From positions 124,001 to 188,000 of the forward strand of contig NZ_JAGIPR010000006.1 in NCBI RefSeq assembly GCF_017877355.1: a stretch of DNA of 64,000 nt, read 5' to 3'. Under the pieces are notes generated by a model. That model was not told the DNA's origin. It did not search any database and saw only the letters and a program-made list of their open reading frames with translations. Both the position numbers and the translations under genes were made by a program. How positions within the stretch are numbered: position 1 is the first letter of the stretch; every line of letters starts with the position of its first letter. Positions 26,548 through 34,797 of this stretch are shown piece after piece. The stretch comes from Chryseobacterium jejuense (lineage in GTDB: Bacteria; Bacteroidota; Bacteroidia; Flavobacteriales; Weeksellaceae).

Positions 26548-27732
26548 ATGCAAAAAATCCTTATAGTAGAAGACGAAAAAGCAATCTCAGGAGTACTTCA
26601 CAGTATTCTTTCTGACGAACTCACAGATTATGAATTTGTTATCGCCGAAGACGGCCTTGAAGGTTACAAACAGGTAGAAAAAGAAGATTTCGCTTTGGTG
26701 ATCTCTGATATTAAAATGCCTAAACTTTCAGGAACCGAGCTTTTGAAGCAAAGTCTGTTATTAAAACCTGAAACTACTTTTATCATGATTTCAGGTCACG
26801 CAGACATTGATTCTGCCGTTTCATGCTTAAAAGAGGGTGCATACGACTTTATCTCCAAGCCAATTGACATCAACAGGCTTATTACCAGCGTAAAAAATGC
26901 TTTGGTTAAAGAAACCCTGAAGAAAGAAAACAAAAATCTTCAGACTGAAAATAAAACGTTAAAGAGAAAGGTAAATAAAAAATACCAGATGATCGGAACC
27001 TCTCCTGCCCTGCAGAAGATTCAGGATATGATCGAAAAGGTAGCTGTTTCTGATGCCAGAGTTCTAATCACAGGACCAAACGGCGCCGGAAAAGAATTGG
27101 TAGCTCATGCTATTCACAACCAAAGTGAGCGCGCAAGAGGACCTATGATAGAAGTAAACTGTGCTGCTATCCCATCTGAACTTATTGAATCTGAACTTTT
27201 CGGACACGTAAAGGGTTCTTTTACCGGTGCGATTAAAGATAAGCAGGGAAAATTCGAACAAGCTAACGGAGGTACAATCTTCCTTGATGAAATTGGAGAC
27301 ATGAGCCTTATTGCTCAGGCTAAGGTATTGAGAGCCCTTCAGGAAAGCAAAGTATCTCCTGTAGGAAGCGACAAAGAAATAAAAGTTGATGTAAGAGTAA
27401 TTGCAGCAACCAACAAAAATATGCAGAAAGAGATTGAGGAAGGGAAATTCAGAGAAGACCTTTACCACAGGCTTTCTGTAATTGAAATCTACGTTCCGCC
27501 ATTGGATGACAGAAAAGATGATATCAAGTTATTGGTTGAACATTTCTCCGGTATGATTGCTGATGAGCATGGTACTGCTATGAAAAAGTTTGATGATAAA
27601 GCTATTGATGCTTTAAAAGCACTTTCATGGACTGGAAATATCAGGGAGTTAAGAAATGTTGTGGAAAGATTAATTATTCTTGGTGGAAATACTGTTTCTG
27701 AAAGTGACGTTGCAAGTTTTGTAAGGAAATAA
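26548..27732 (+). CDS. NtrC-family sigma-54 activator response regulator lacking a Fis domain
   Basis: Residues 1-120 are a receiver domain with phospho-acceptor Asp54 (VISDIKMP) and Lys104. A coiled linker (about 120-145) leads to the AAA+ sigma-54 interaction domain, with Walker A GPNGAGKE (176-183), the sigma-54 loop GSFTGA (223-228), Walker B FLDE (245-248) and an arginine-finger region. The protein ends at residue 394, right after the AAA+ lid, so the usual C-terminal Fis-type DNA-binding helix-turn-helix is missing. No histidine kinase is adjacent. Relatives with this shape exist in Bacteroidota; activation from solution is one explanation. Confidence 0.92.
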   Translation: MQKILIVEDEKAISGVLHSILSDELTDYEFVIAEDGLEGYKQVEKEDFALVISDIKMPKLSGTELLKQSLLLKPETTFIMISGHADIDSAVSCLKEGAYDFISKPIDINRLITSVKNALVKETLKKENKNLQTENKTLKRKVNKKYQMIGTSPALQKIQDMIEKVAVSDARVLITGPNGAGKELVAHAIHNQSERARGPMIEVNCAAIPSELIESELFGHVKGSFTGAIKDKQGKFEQANGGTIFLDEIGDMSLIAQAKVLRALQESKVSPVGSDKEIKVDVRVIAATNKNMQKEIEEGKFREDLYHRLSVIEIYVPPLDDRKDDIKLLVEHFSGMIADEHGTAMKKFDDKAIDALKALSWTGNIRELRNVVERLIILGGNTVSESDVASFVRK

Positions 27733-27755
27733 TACAACTATTATTACAATATTAT

Positions 27756-27787
27756 AAAAATTTGCAGTACAACTACTGCAAATTTTT
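27756..27787 (+). terminator. Terminator of the NtrC-like gene
   Basis: A 14-bp stem, AAAAATTTGCAGTA/TACTGCAAATTTTT, with a 4-base loop is followed by further T residues. Confidence 0.85.
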
Positions 27788-27833
27788 TTTTTGGACTATT
27801 ATGAACGATAAACTATATGAATCTTAAAATATT

Positions 27834-29195
27834 ATGAATTTTTTAAACAAAAACTACACAAAAGAATGCCTGACTTTGGCTCTGCCTGTGATGCTCACCC
27901 AGGTAGGGCAAGTTTCAGTGAATTTATTTGACAATATTATTGTCGGGAAACTCTTAGGGGCAGATGCATTAGCCTCTGTTTCATTAGGGAATGCCGTGTT
28001 CTTCTCCATATTCGTATTGGCTCTTGGTTTTTCATTTGCCATACCGCCATTGGTTTCAGAAGCACACTCAAAGGAGGATCATGCTACTATTAATTCTGTG
28101 TTCAGTCATGGTTTTATCATTAATATGGCTGTGGGAATTATCCTGATGCTGGTGTTATTTGCAGTAATGCCTCTACTCTATCATTCCGGGCAGCCAGCGA
28201 AGATCATTCCTGATACAATAGGTTTTTTAAGTATTATGGTGGTTAGTATGATACCCATCATGGCCTTCCAGACGCTTCGTGAAGTTTCAGAAGGCTTATC
28301 CTATACCATTGGGGTTACCAAGGCTACCATTATTGCTAACATTATCAATATTGCCCTAAACTACGTGTTCATCAAAGGGCTTTGGGGAATTCCTCCAATG
28401 GGAGTACAAGGTTCTGCTTTAGCAACCTTAATTTCCAGAATTTTCATGGTGGTTTTCCTTTATTTTGTATTGTTGAAGGAAAAAAGAACAAGACGTTACA
28501 TCAAGGATTTTTCATTAAAAATCCAAAACTTCTCAAAGGTAATGTTTGATAAAATGGTAAGATTAGGATTACCAACAGCTTTACAGATGTTCTTTGAGGT
28601 GACTGCTTTTGCAGGAGCAGCATTCATCTGCGGATTAATTTCAGCTCATGATATTGCTTCTCACCAGATCGCCCTGAGTATGGCTTCATTTACCTTCAAT
28701 CTTTGCGTTGGATTCAGTGTTGCTTCTACAGTAATGATCGGAAGAAAACTGGGTGAACAGAACTTTGTAGAATTAAGAAAAGTCGGCATCAATAACTTAA
28801 AGATTGCTTTTATCTTTATGTGTATCTGTGGATTGTTTTTTATTTTAGGCAAAAATATATTGCCTACCTTCTTTACTAAAAAAGAAGAAGTTGAAGTCAT
28901 TACATTAGCTTCAAAACTGATGATTATCGCCGCTCTATTCCAGCTTTCTGATGGTATTCAGGTAACAGCCCTGGGTATGTTGAGAGGATTACAGGATGTA
29001 AAAATCCCATCTATTTATACTTTCATTGCCTATTGGGTCATTACCATTCCATTAGGATATTTCTTCTGTGTAACATTGGAAATGGGAGCTTTCGGAATGT
29101 GGATCGCTCTAGGACTAGGATTAACTGTTTCAGCCGTATTCCTCGTAAAACGATTCCTGAATATGTCTGCAAAGCGAATTAAGCAGACTATATAA
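27834..29195 (+). CDS. MATE family multidrug/toxin exporter
   Basis: The 453-residue protein has about twelve hydrophobic spans in two related halves. Early segments LTLALPVMLTQVGQVSVNLFDNIIVGKLLGADALASVSLG and later LGLPTALQMFFEVTAFAGAAFICG are typical of NorM-type MATE proteins, which exchange cationic compounds for Na+ or H+. No regulator is adjacent. The gene starts about 100 bp after the NtrC-like gene's terminator. Substrate and coupling ion are unknown. Confidence 0.93.
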   Translation: MNFLNKNYTKECLTLALPVMLTQVGQVSVNLFDNIIVGKLLGADALASVSLGNAVFFSIFVLALGFSFAIPPLVSEAHSKEDHATINSVFSHGFIINMAVGIILMLVLFAVMPLLYHSGQPAKIIPDTIGFLSIMVVSMIPIMAFQTLREVSEGLSYTIGVTKATIIANIINIALNYVFIKGLWGIPPMGVQGSALATLISRIFMVVFLYFVLLKEKRTRRYIKDFSLKIQNFSKVMFDKMVRLGLPTALQMFFEVTAFAGAAFICGLISAHDIASHQIALSMASFTFNLCVGFSVASTVMIGRKLGEQNFVELRKVGINNLKIAFIFMCICGLFFILGKNILPTFFTKKEEVEVITLASKLMIIAALFQLSDGIQVTALGMLRGLQDVKIPSIYTFIAYWVITIPLGYFFCVTLEMGAFGMWIALGLGLTVSAVFLVKRFLNMSAKRIKQTI

Positions 29196-29200
29196 TACTT

Positions 29201-29230
29201 AAAAGGCTGTTTCTATTGAAGCAGCCTTTT
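29201..29230 (+). terminator. Terminator of the MATE gene
   Basis: AAAAGGCTG...CAGCCTTTT with an internal TTC/GAA extension around TATT forms a 13-bp stem with one G-U pair. Its core is nearly the same as the terminator at 31714-31745. Confidence 0.85.
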
Positions 29231-29235
29231 ATTTT

Positions 29236-29313
29236 TCTCGCAGATTATTGGGATTACGCAGATTTTTAATACAATAGGCATCTTCGTAATCTGCTAAATC
29301 AGCGAGAGACCTT
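29236..29313. repeat. Imperfect inverted repeat with cgcagatt/aatctgc arms
   Basis: tctcgcagattattgggattacgcaga at the left faces tcgtaatctgctaaatcagcgagaga at the right, forming a long imperfect hairpin of about 78 bp. A related partial copy, tctcgcag...tttcgcagattta, occurs at 42391-42422. It is not needed as a terminator, because true terminators lie on each side. Confidence 0.55.
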
Positions 29314-29329
29314 TAAATAACACCAAAGA

Positions 29330-29360
29330 AAAAGGTTATCCTAAAATGAGATAACCTTTT
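29330..29360 (-). terminator. Terminator of the GNAT gene
   Basis: An 11-bp stem, AAAAGGTTATC/GATAACCTTTT, with a 9-base loop lies 5 bp past the gene's stop on the minus strand. Confidence 0.85.
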
Positions 29361-29365
29361 ATATT

Positions 29366-29869
29366 TTATTTGATTCTTTTCCCTAAAATCTTCAGACTTC
29401 GTTCAATACCTTCCAAGACAGCTACATCAGGAAGTGTTCCCCAATCTTCAAATCCAAAGTGTCTGAACAGCTTTAAACTAGGCTCATTATGAAGGAAAAT
29501 AAGGGCAACCAAGTTAGTCACTCCAAATTTTCCAGCGTTGTCAGTGCAATACTGAAGAATCGTTTTGCCATACCCTTTTCCCCTGCAGCTTTCATCGAGA
29601 TAAATACTCACTTCCACCGTTCCACGGTAAGCAGGCCTTTCATGGAATGAACTGAAACTTGCCCATCCTACAATCTGTCCTTCAACATCTTCTACCATCC
29701 AAAGCGGTCTGGTTTCAGGATTATGCTCCTTGAACCATTGTACTTTGCTTTCTACAGAAACTTCTTCTACATCTGCCGTCACCATTCTTGAAGCGATGGT
29801 TGAGTTGTAAATGGCTACAATTTTATTTAAATCGGCTAATTCAGCATTTCTGAATTGTATATTTCCCAT
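29366..29869 (-). CDS. GNAT family N-acetyltransferase (phosphinothricin acetyltransferase-like)
   Basis: The 167-residue protein follows the PAT/MnaT-type pattern: IQFRNAELADLNKIVAIYNSTIASRMVTADV, WMVEDVEGQIVGWASFSSFHERPAY, then the acetyl-CoA loop SCRGKGYGKTILQYC and LVALIFLHNEPSLKLFRHFGFEDWGTLPDV. Members acetylate amino-acid analogues or methionine derivatives. Whether this one confers resistance to any compound cannot be told. It is convergent with the MATE gene and has about 400 bp of repeat-bearing DNA upstream. Confidence 0.92.
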   Translation of the reverse strand: MGNIQFRNAELADLNKIVAIYNSTIASRMVTADVEEVSVESKVQWFKEHNPETRPLWMVEDVEGQIVGWASFSSFHERPAYRGTVEVSIYLDESCRGKGYGKTILQYCTDNAGKFGVTNLVALIFLHNEPSLKLFRHFGFEDWGTLPDVAVLEGIERSLKILGKRIK

Positions 29870-29989
29870 GGGTTATTATATTCAATATTTACGGCACAAA
29901 AATAATAAATTTCAAAAAATACCCCTATCAATTTTGACCGAAAATTCAATTTTAAAATAAAAATTCATAAACATCCCTCAAAAAAAACA

Positions 29990-30272
29990 CATCTTATAAA
30001 ATATTTTTTTGAAATACGCAAAGGCGCAATAAAATTTGATATTGGAAATTTTTTAAGGCGCAAAAATTTTATCTTTGATAAAATTGAATGCTGCGGATAT
30101 TATAGCCACTAATGCACGAATAATATAATTAATATAAACATCCATGTTTTTTAAATAAATACCGTTTGAAAACGTATTTTCCTTACTGAGAATCTTCGAT
30201 TCTCTTGCGCCTTAAAAACATACATAAAGTTGGTTTAAAACCTTTGCGCCCTTGCGTTATCCAACAACGTTT
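29990..30272. repeat. Dispersed non-coding repeat, GCGCAA family, copy 2
   Basis: No gene is visible here. Landmarks in order are cgcaaaggcgcaat, ttttttaaggcgcaa, gccactaatgcacgaataat, cttgcgccttaaaaaca and cctttgcgcccttgcgttatccaaca. They correspond to the copy at 5616-5982, but this one is shorter. The outer ends are complementary. It fills most of the 401-bp gap before the Crp/Fnr gene. Confidence 0.55.
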
Positions 30273-30831
30273 ATTTTAGATCCTTCAGAATTCTATTTAA
30301 GCTTCTTACAGTAATTCCGAGGTATGCAGCCATGTCTTCTTTAGATATCTGGATATTCTGTTTCGACTGCATTTTAAGCAACTGTGTAAGTGTATGTTCC
30401 ACCGTATAAAGCTGCTGATATGATGCTCTGCTTGAGGTATTGATAATCCTTTCTGCAAAGGAGTTCAGTAATAAGTTATTTAAGATAAGATCTTTTTGAA
30501 TTAACTTATTAAAATATGGTAGACTTATAGTGTAGACCAAAACTTCTGTTAATGCTTCAATACCACACAAGCAAGGGATATTTTTAATCAGTTCCACTTC
30601 ACCTAGGATTTCACCACCTCCCAGAAATTCAACAATATATTCTTTTCCATTTTCTTCTTCAAAGTAACATTTTGTAATTCCATCTTTAATCAGCATGACT
30701 TTAGAAACGGATTGATCCTGAGTTAATAACTTCTGCCCTTTTGAGAATGACTGCAAGACAATATTTCCTCCTTTTTGTTGCTGATAAAGCTCTTCAATAT
30801 GGCTTAAAAAAGACTGATTCGTTCGTAACAT
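30271..30831 (-). CDS. Crp/Fnr family transcriptional regulator 1
   Basis: The 186-residue protein has an N-terminal cyclic-nucleotide-binding-type barrel (FSKGQKLLTQDQSVSKVMLIKDGITKCYF, FLGGGEILGEVELIKNIPC) and a C-terminal winged helix (ISKEDMAAYLGITVRSLNRILKDL). The helix-turn-helix is truncated at the end, as in many Bacteroidota members. The start at 30831 (ATG) is chosen over a TTG at 30846. The ligand is unknown; the cAMP-contact residues are not conserved. The gene is divergent from the HAD phosphatase 75 bp away. Confidence 0.88.
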   Translation of the reverse strand: MLRTNQSFLSHIEELYQQQKGGNIVLQSFSKGQKLLTQDQSVSKVMLIKDGITKCYFEEENGKEYIVEFLGGGEILGEVELIKNIPCLCGIEALTEVLVYTISLPYFNKLIQKDLILNNLLLNSFAERIINTSSRASYQQLYTVEHTLTQLLKMQSKQNIQISKEDMAAYLGITVRSLNRILKDLK

Positions 30832-30852
30832 AAGTCTTCGGGACAATTGTCC

Positions 30853-30883
30853 TTTGCTGGTTTATTTTTTATATAGAAATTTG
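30853..30883 (+). promoter_or_regulatory. Promoter of the HAD phosphatase gene, variant -7 box
   Basis: TTTG at 30853-30856 and GAAATTTG at 30876-30883 are 19 bp apart, identical in layout to the promoter at 25797-25827. Confidence 0.6.
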
Positions 30884-30906
30884 AAGCAGAAATTTACAAA
30901 ACTAAA

Positions 30907-31596
30907 ATGAATAATCACATTACCACCATAGCCTTTGATGCGGATGACACCCTTTGGATTAACGAACCTTACTTTCAGGAAGCAGAAAAGGAATTCTGTG
31001 CACTGCTTGAAGACTATCTTCCTCACCATTCTGTATCTCAGGAGCTTTTTAGAACAGAAATGAAGAATCTTCATTTATATGGATATGGAGTAAAAGGATT
31101 TATGCTTTGTATGATTGAGACTATTGGAAGCGTTTCAAATAATACAGCCTCTTTACAATTGGTTAATAAAGCGATTGAACTAGGCCAGGAACTCCTTCAA
31201 AAACCCATTGAACTTTTAGATGGAGTAACGGAGACTCTGGAAAGTTTAAAGGGAAAATACAGGCTTGTAGTGGCCACAAAAGGAGATTTGCTGGATCAGG
31301 AACGTAAACTGAAAAAATCAGGGTTACAGGATTATTTCCACCATATCGAAATCATGAGTGATAAAAAGGAATATGATTATAAAAAACTGCTAAAGCATCT
31401 TGACTGCCAGCCGGAAAATTTCCTGATGCTTGGAAATTCCATTAAATCGGACATTTTACCTGTATTGGAAATTGGTGGATCAGCGGCTCATATTCCTTAT
31501 CATATTACATGGAGCCATGAACAGCATGATATTAACCTGGAACATGAACATTTTATGGAATTGAAAGCTATTAATGAGATCTTACAATTTCTTTAA
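30907..31596 (+). CDS. HAD superfamily hydrolase (YjjG/phosphatase-like)
   Basis: The 229-residue enzyme has the HAD motif I FDADDTLW (nucleophile Asp11, acid/base Asp13), motif II in VVATKGD, motif III lysine in the KKEYDYKKLLK stretch and a motif IV region LMLGNSIKSDILPVLEIGG. A four-helix cap separates motifs I and II. YjjG-like members dephosphorylate nucleotides such as dUMP; others act on sugar phosphates. The gene is divergent from the Crp/Fnr gene and could be its target. Confidence 0.9.
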   Translation: MNNHITTIAFDADDTLWINEPYFQEAEKEFCALLEDYLPHHSVSQELFRTEMKNLHLYGYGVKGFMLCMIETIGSVSNNTASLQLVNKAIELGQELLQKPIELLDGVTETLESLKGKYRLVVATKGDLLDQERKLKKSGLQDYFHHIEIMSDKKEYDYKKLLKHLDCQPENFLMLGNSIKSDILPVLEIGGSAAHIPYHITWSHEQHDINLEHEHFMELKAINEILQFL

Positions 31597-31713
31597 CCAT
31601 TAAGATTGATTCAGCTCTTAAAAATAGTAAGTGAAGCTTCACCTAAAGTTAGATTTCCTTATTCTTGTACAATAAATTATCCCACTTAGCTTTTCTTATC
31701 ATCCATAAAAGGA

Positions 31714-31745
31714 AAAAGGCTGTTTCATTTCTGAAACAGCCTTTT
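31714..31745. terminator. Bidirectional terminator between HAD and S9 peptidase genes
   Basis: A perfect 14-bp stem, AAAAGGCTGTTTCA/TGAAACAGCCTTTT, with loop TTTC has A and T runs on both sides. The two genes are convergent. Confidence 0.92.
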
Positions 31746-31749
31746 CATA

Positions 31750-34152
31750 TTATTTTTTCAGACACTTTTCAAGGAACTGATCCTGCTCCCATAAAACGTG
31801 GAAAATATTCTCTTTAGCCTGGTATCCGTGAGATTCTTTTGGAAGAAGAACCATTCTTACCGGTGCCCCAAGGTTTTTCAATGCCTGGAAATATCTTTCT
31901 GTCTGCAAAGTGAAAGTCCCCGGGTTGTTATCTGCATCACCGTGGATCAGAAGCAATGGGGTTTTCATTTTATCTGCATTCATAAACGGAGACATTGTAT
32001 TGTAGATCTCCGGAACATCCCAATAATTTCTTTGCTCGCTCTGGAAACCAAATGGTGTCAATGTTCTGTTATAAGCGCCACTTCTTGCGATACCACAAGC
32101 AAAAAGGTTGGAATGTGTCAATAAGTTAGCCGTCATGAATGCTCCATAAGAGTGACCACCAACAGCTACTTTCTTTTTATCAATATACCCTAACTGATCT
32201 ACAGCATTAATAGCAGCATCAGCATTAGCAACCAATTGAGTAATGAAGGTATCATTCGGTTCTGTTTTTCCTTCTCCAATGATTGGAAACGCTGCGTGAT
32301 CTAAAACGGCATATCCTTTAGTTGTCCAGTACACGAAGGATCCGTAAGACGGGAACGTAAAATCATTATCATTCTGCGTACTCTGCCCTGCTGTATTTTT
32401 GTCTTTATATTCTCTTGGATAAGCCCAAATTAATAATGGCAGTTTCTCTTTTTTAGCTTTTCTGTCATAATTTGCAGGTAAGTATAGGATCCCACTCAAT
32501 GTAACTCCATCATTTCGCTTATAAGTAATGACTTCTTTATGAACATCTTTGATGCTTTCAAAAGGATTTGCAAAATGAGTTACGGCTTCAGCCTTACCAG
32601 ACTTCATATTCTTCTTGTAGAAGTTCGGATACTGGCTTGATGATTCCTGCGTTGTTAAGATCTCTCCTTTTGAAGGGTTTAAAATATCAACAATGCTTTC
32701 CTTAGCTCCTTTAAGATTGGACGTATATAGCCTCTTTTTCTTCAGAGATTTGATGTCCATTTCATCAACAAACGGATGTTGGCCGTCTTTTGTAAATCCA
32801 TCACCCATAAGGTAGGCTTTTCCGCCTTTCAAGTCGACAACAGATCTGCCATATTGGTTTTTCACTTTATTGAAATTTCCCGGGTCACTGTAAACATCCT
32901 GAGAGTTTCTGTCATCAATAACTTTTGATTCCCCATTGTTAAGATCAACCAGGAAAGTTTTGGTATTTCTGGTATCATACCATTCTTCAGATACTAAGGC
33001 ATAATGGTCATTCGTCCAGTCTACATCATTAAATCTCTGCTTGATCCTGAAGAACGACTTTGGAGCTGTGGCAAACGGAGCTTCCCACATAAAGATTTCG
33101 TCTCTGTATTCTGCCGTTTTATACTGGTCTCCTCCATCAAGAGCCTCTGTAAAGACCAACGTTGCCGGAGCATCACTTCTCCATGACATCTCTCTCTTCC
33201 CGGTTCTTACAGATGAAAAACCTTTAGGCATAATTTCATTCAATGGAATTTCATTCACAACCTTTACCGTATTTCCTTTCGTATCATATACGGTTGTAGC
33301 CATAGGGAACCTACTCAAAGGAACAATATAAGAGAATGGCTTTTTAATGACTGAAGACAACAGGTAATTTCCATCAGGAGAAAAACTTAATCCTGTATAC
33401 ATATCCTGGTTCATTACCTTTTTAAGGTTTCCGTTCAGATCTACGTTGAAAACTTCAGAAGTAACCAATGTTTCAAAGTTTTTCTCATCTTGTGGATTCT
33501 TTAAAAGATCCTGATAGGTCCTGTTCTGGGAAACTTTTCCATCTGCTGTAGAAACAATTGGCCCTGTTGGAAGATCTTTCCCTGAATCAATCAAGGCAGG
33601 TCTGTTTTGAGGCAGTGTTCTGATTAACAAGCTTTGGGAATCATTATACCAAAGATATGGAGTTCCTAAATTGGCATTCAGGATGTCTCCGGTAATTTTT
33701 TTGGCTGTAGCGGTTTCCATGTCCACTATCCACAGCTCTACTCCTTTATTGGTTGTATTGGTAAAAGTTAGTTTCTTTTCGTCCGGTGAAAACTGAACGT
33801 AGGCAATTTTAGCTCCCGCAGGCAGGTTTTTCACCTGAACTTCATTTTTATCACTGAACTTTCTTATTTTAAGATTGTTGAAATACGTAGTGGTACTTGC
33901 AATATTCGTAACCGGATTAATTCTTAAACCACCCAGTTTCATTTCCTGCTGGTTAAGATCATCCAATGTTTTATACGTTGAACGGTAAGTAAAAACCACC
34001 CAATCTTTTTTGTTATTCATCAAGACAGATGGTGGTCTTTCATAATCTGCCAGTTTCAGGATTTCAGCAGAAGGCTTTTGATAAGTAATATTTTCCTGTG
34101 CATCATAAAAATTGAGAAATGCCAGAAGGCAAATTGTCAGTTTTATCTTCAT
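31750..34152 (-). CDS. Secreted S9 family prolyl oligopeptidase-like serine peptidase
   Basis: The 800-residue protein starts with a signal peptide (MKIKLTICLLAFLNFYDAQ). Residues about 30-560 form the beta-propeller region, with repeated blocks such as FSPDGNYLLSS and SPDEKKLTF. The C-terminal alpha/beta-hydrolase domain has the nucleophile serine in VAVGGHSYGAFM, the aspartate in HGDADNN and the histidine in KESHGY. The overall form resembles glutamyl/dipeptidyl peptidases of Bacteroidota that cut short peptides in the periplasm. The gene is monocistronic, bounded by terminators on both sides. Confidence 0.92.
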   Translation of the reverse strand: MKIKLTICLLAFLNFYDAQENITYQKPSAEILKLADYERPPSVLMNNKKDWVVFTYRSTYKTLDDLNQQEMKLGGLRINPVTNIASTTTYFNNLKIRKFSDKNEVQVKNLPAGAKIAYVQFSPDEKKLTFTNTTNKGVELWIVDMETATAKKITGDILNANLGTPYLWYNDSQSLLIRTLPQNRPALIDSGKDLPTGPIVSTADGKVSQNRTYQDLLKNPQDEKNFETLVTSEVFNVDLNGNLKKVMNQDMYTGLSFSPDGNYLLSSVIKKPFSYIVPLSRFPMATTVYDTKGNTVKVVNEIPLNEIMPKGFSSVRTGKREMSWRSDAPATLVFTEALDGGDQYKTAEYRDEIFMWEAPFATAPKSFFRIKQRFNDVDWTNDHYALVSEEWYDTRNTKTFLVDLNNGESKVIDDRNSQDVYSDPGNFNKVKNQYGRSVVDLKGGKAYLMGDGFTKDGQHPFVDEMDIKSLKKKRLYTSNLKGAKESIVDILNPSKGEILTTQESSSQYPNFYKKNMKSGKAEAVTHFANPFESIKDVHKEVITYKRNDGVTLSGILYLPANYDRKAKKEKLPLLIWAYPREYKDKNTAGQSTQNDNDFTFPSYGSFVYWTTKGYAVLDHAAFPIIGEGKTEPNDTFITQLVANADAAINAVDQLGYIDKKKVAVGGHSYGAFMTANLLTHSNLFACGIARSGAYNRTLTPFGFQSEQRNYWDVPEIYNTMSPFMNADKMKTPLLLIHGDADNNPGTFTLQTERYFQALKNLGAPVRMVLLPKESHGYQAKENIFHVLWEQDQFLEKCLKK

Positions 34153-34254
34153 ATAGATTCATTTTCTACGAATGTAGTGATTTTTGAGAGAAATAAGTAT
34201 AAAATATCACCTTAAACCCCAATAATAAAGACATTTTCAAAAATAACTCCAACA

Positions 34255-34282
34255 AAAAAGAGCATCTGAAGATGCTCTTTTT
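34255..34282 (-). terminator. Terminator of the DoxX gene
   Basis: A perfect 12-bp stem, AAAAAGAGCATC/GATGCTCTTTTT, with loop TGAA lies 20 bp past the DoxX stop on the minus strand. Confidence 0.92.
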
Positions 34283-34301
34283 ATTATATATTGTATACAT
34301 T

Positions 34302-34730
34302 TTACCAGTCTGAAGCTCGTTTTCTTCTCTCAATCAAATGATCTACGGAAACCTTTCCGGCTCCAATAATCATCAGAAGAAGATATACTGAAAGATAAAT
34401 AAGGCTCATTTCTCTTTTTTCAAAAGGATCAGCCCCATGAACTACAAATCCTGCAATAACCATTGTAAAGATCAGAAAACCTAAGGAAACCCTTGTAAAA
34501 AGTCCTAGTATGAGTAGGATTGAACAAACAAATTCAGCAAGCACCGTAAGAATCAGGGTAATCTGTGGCCCCATTCCCAAAAAATCAAAAAATTCAATTT
34601 TACCACCTGCCAATAACATTTGGAGTTTTGGGTATCCATGAGAAAGCATTGCGAAACCAACAAATACTCTCACTGCTAATAAAATAATATCTTTTGGTAT
34701 AGAGCTCGAATTTGAATTATTATAGTTCAT
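34302..34730 (-). CDS. DoxX family membrane protein
   Basis: The 142-residue protein has four hydrophobic segments, with the family signature RVFVGFAMLSHGYPKL in the first helix and FAEFVCSILLILGLFTR later. DoxX proteins are small quinone- or redox-associated membrane proteins of uncertain role. No oxidoreductase partner is adjacent. era lies upstream with a 67-bp gap, so cotranscription is possible. Confidence 0.85.
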   Translation of the reverse strand: MNYNNSNSSSIPKDIILLAVRVFVGFAMLSHGYPKLQMLLAGGKIEFFDFLGMGPQITLILTVLAEFVCSILLILGLFTRVSLGFLIFTMVIAGFVVHGADPFEKREMSLIYLSVYLLLMIIGAGKVSVDHLIERRKRASDW

Positions 34731-34797
34731 TTACTAAAAAATTTAGACTAAGGTAATAAAAATCTTTTAATACAACGGGCTTTACAGCATTTTTAGT

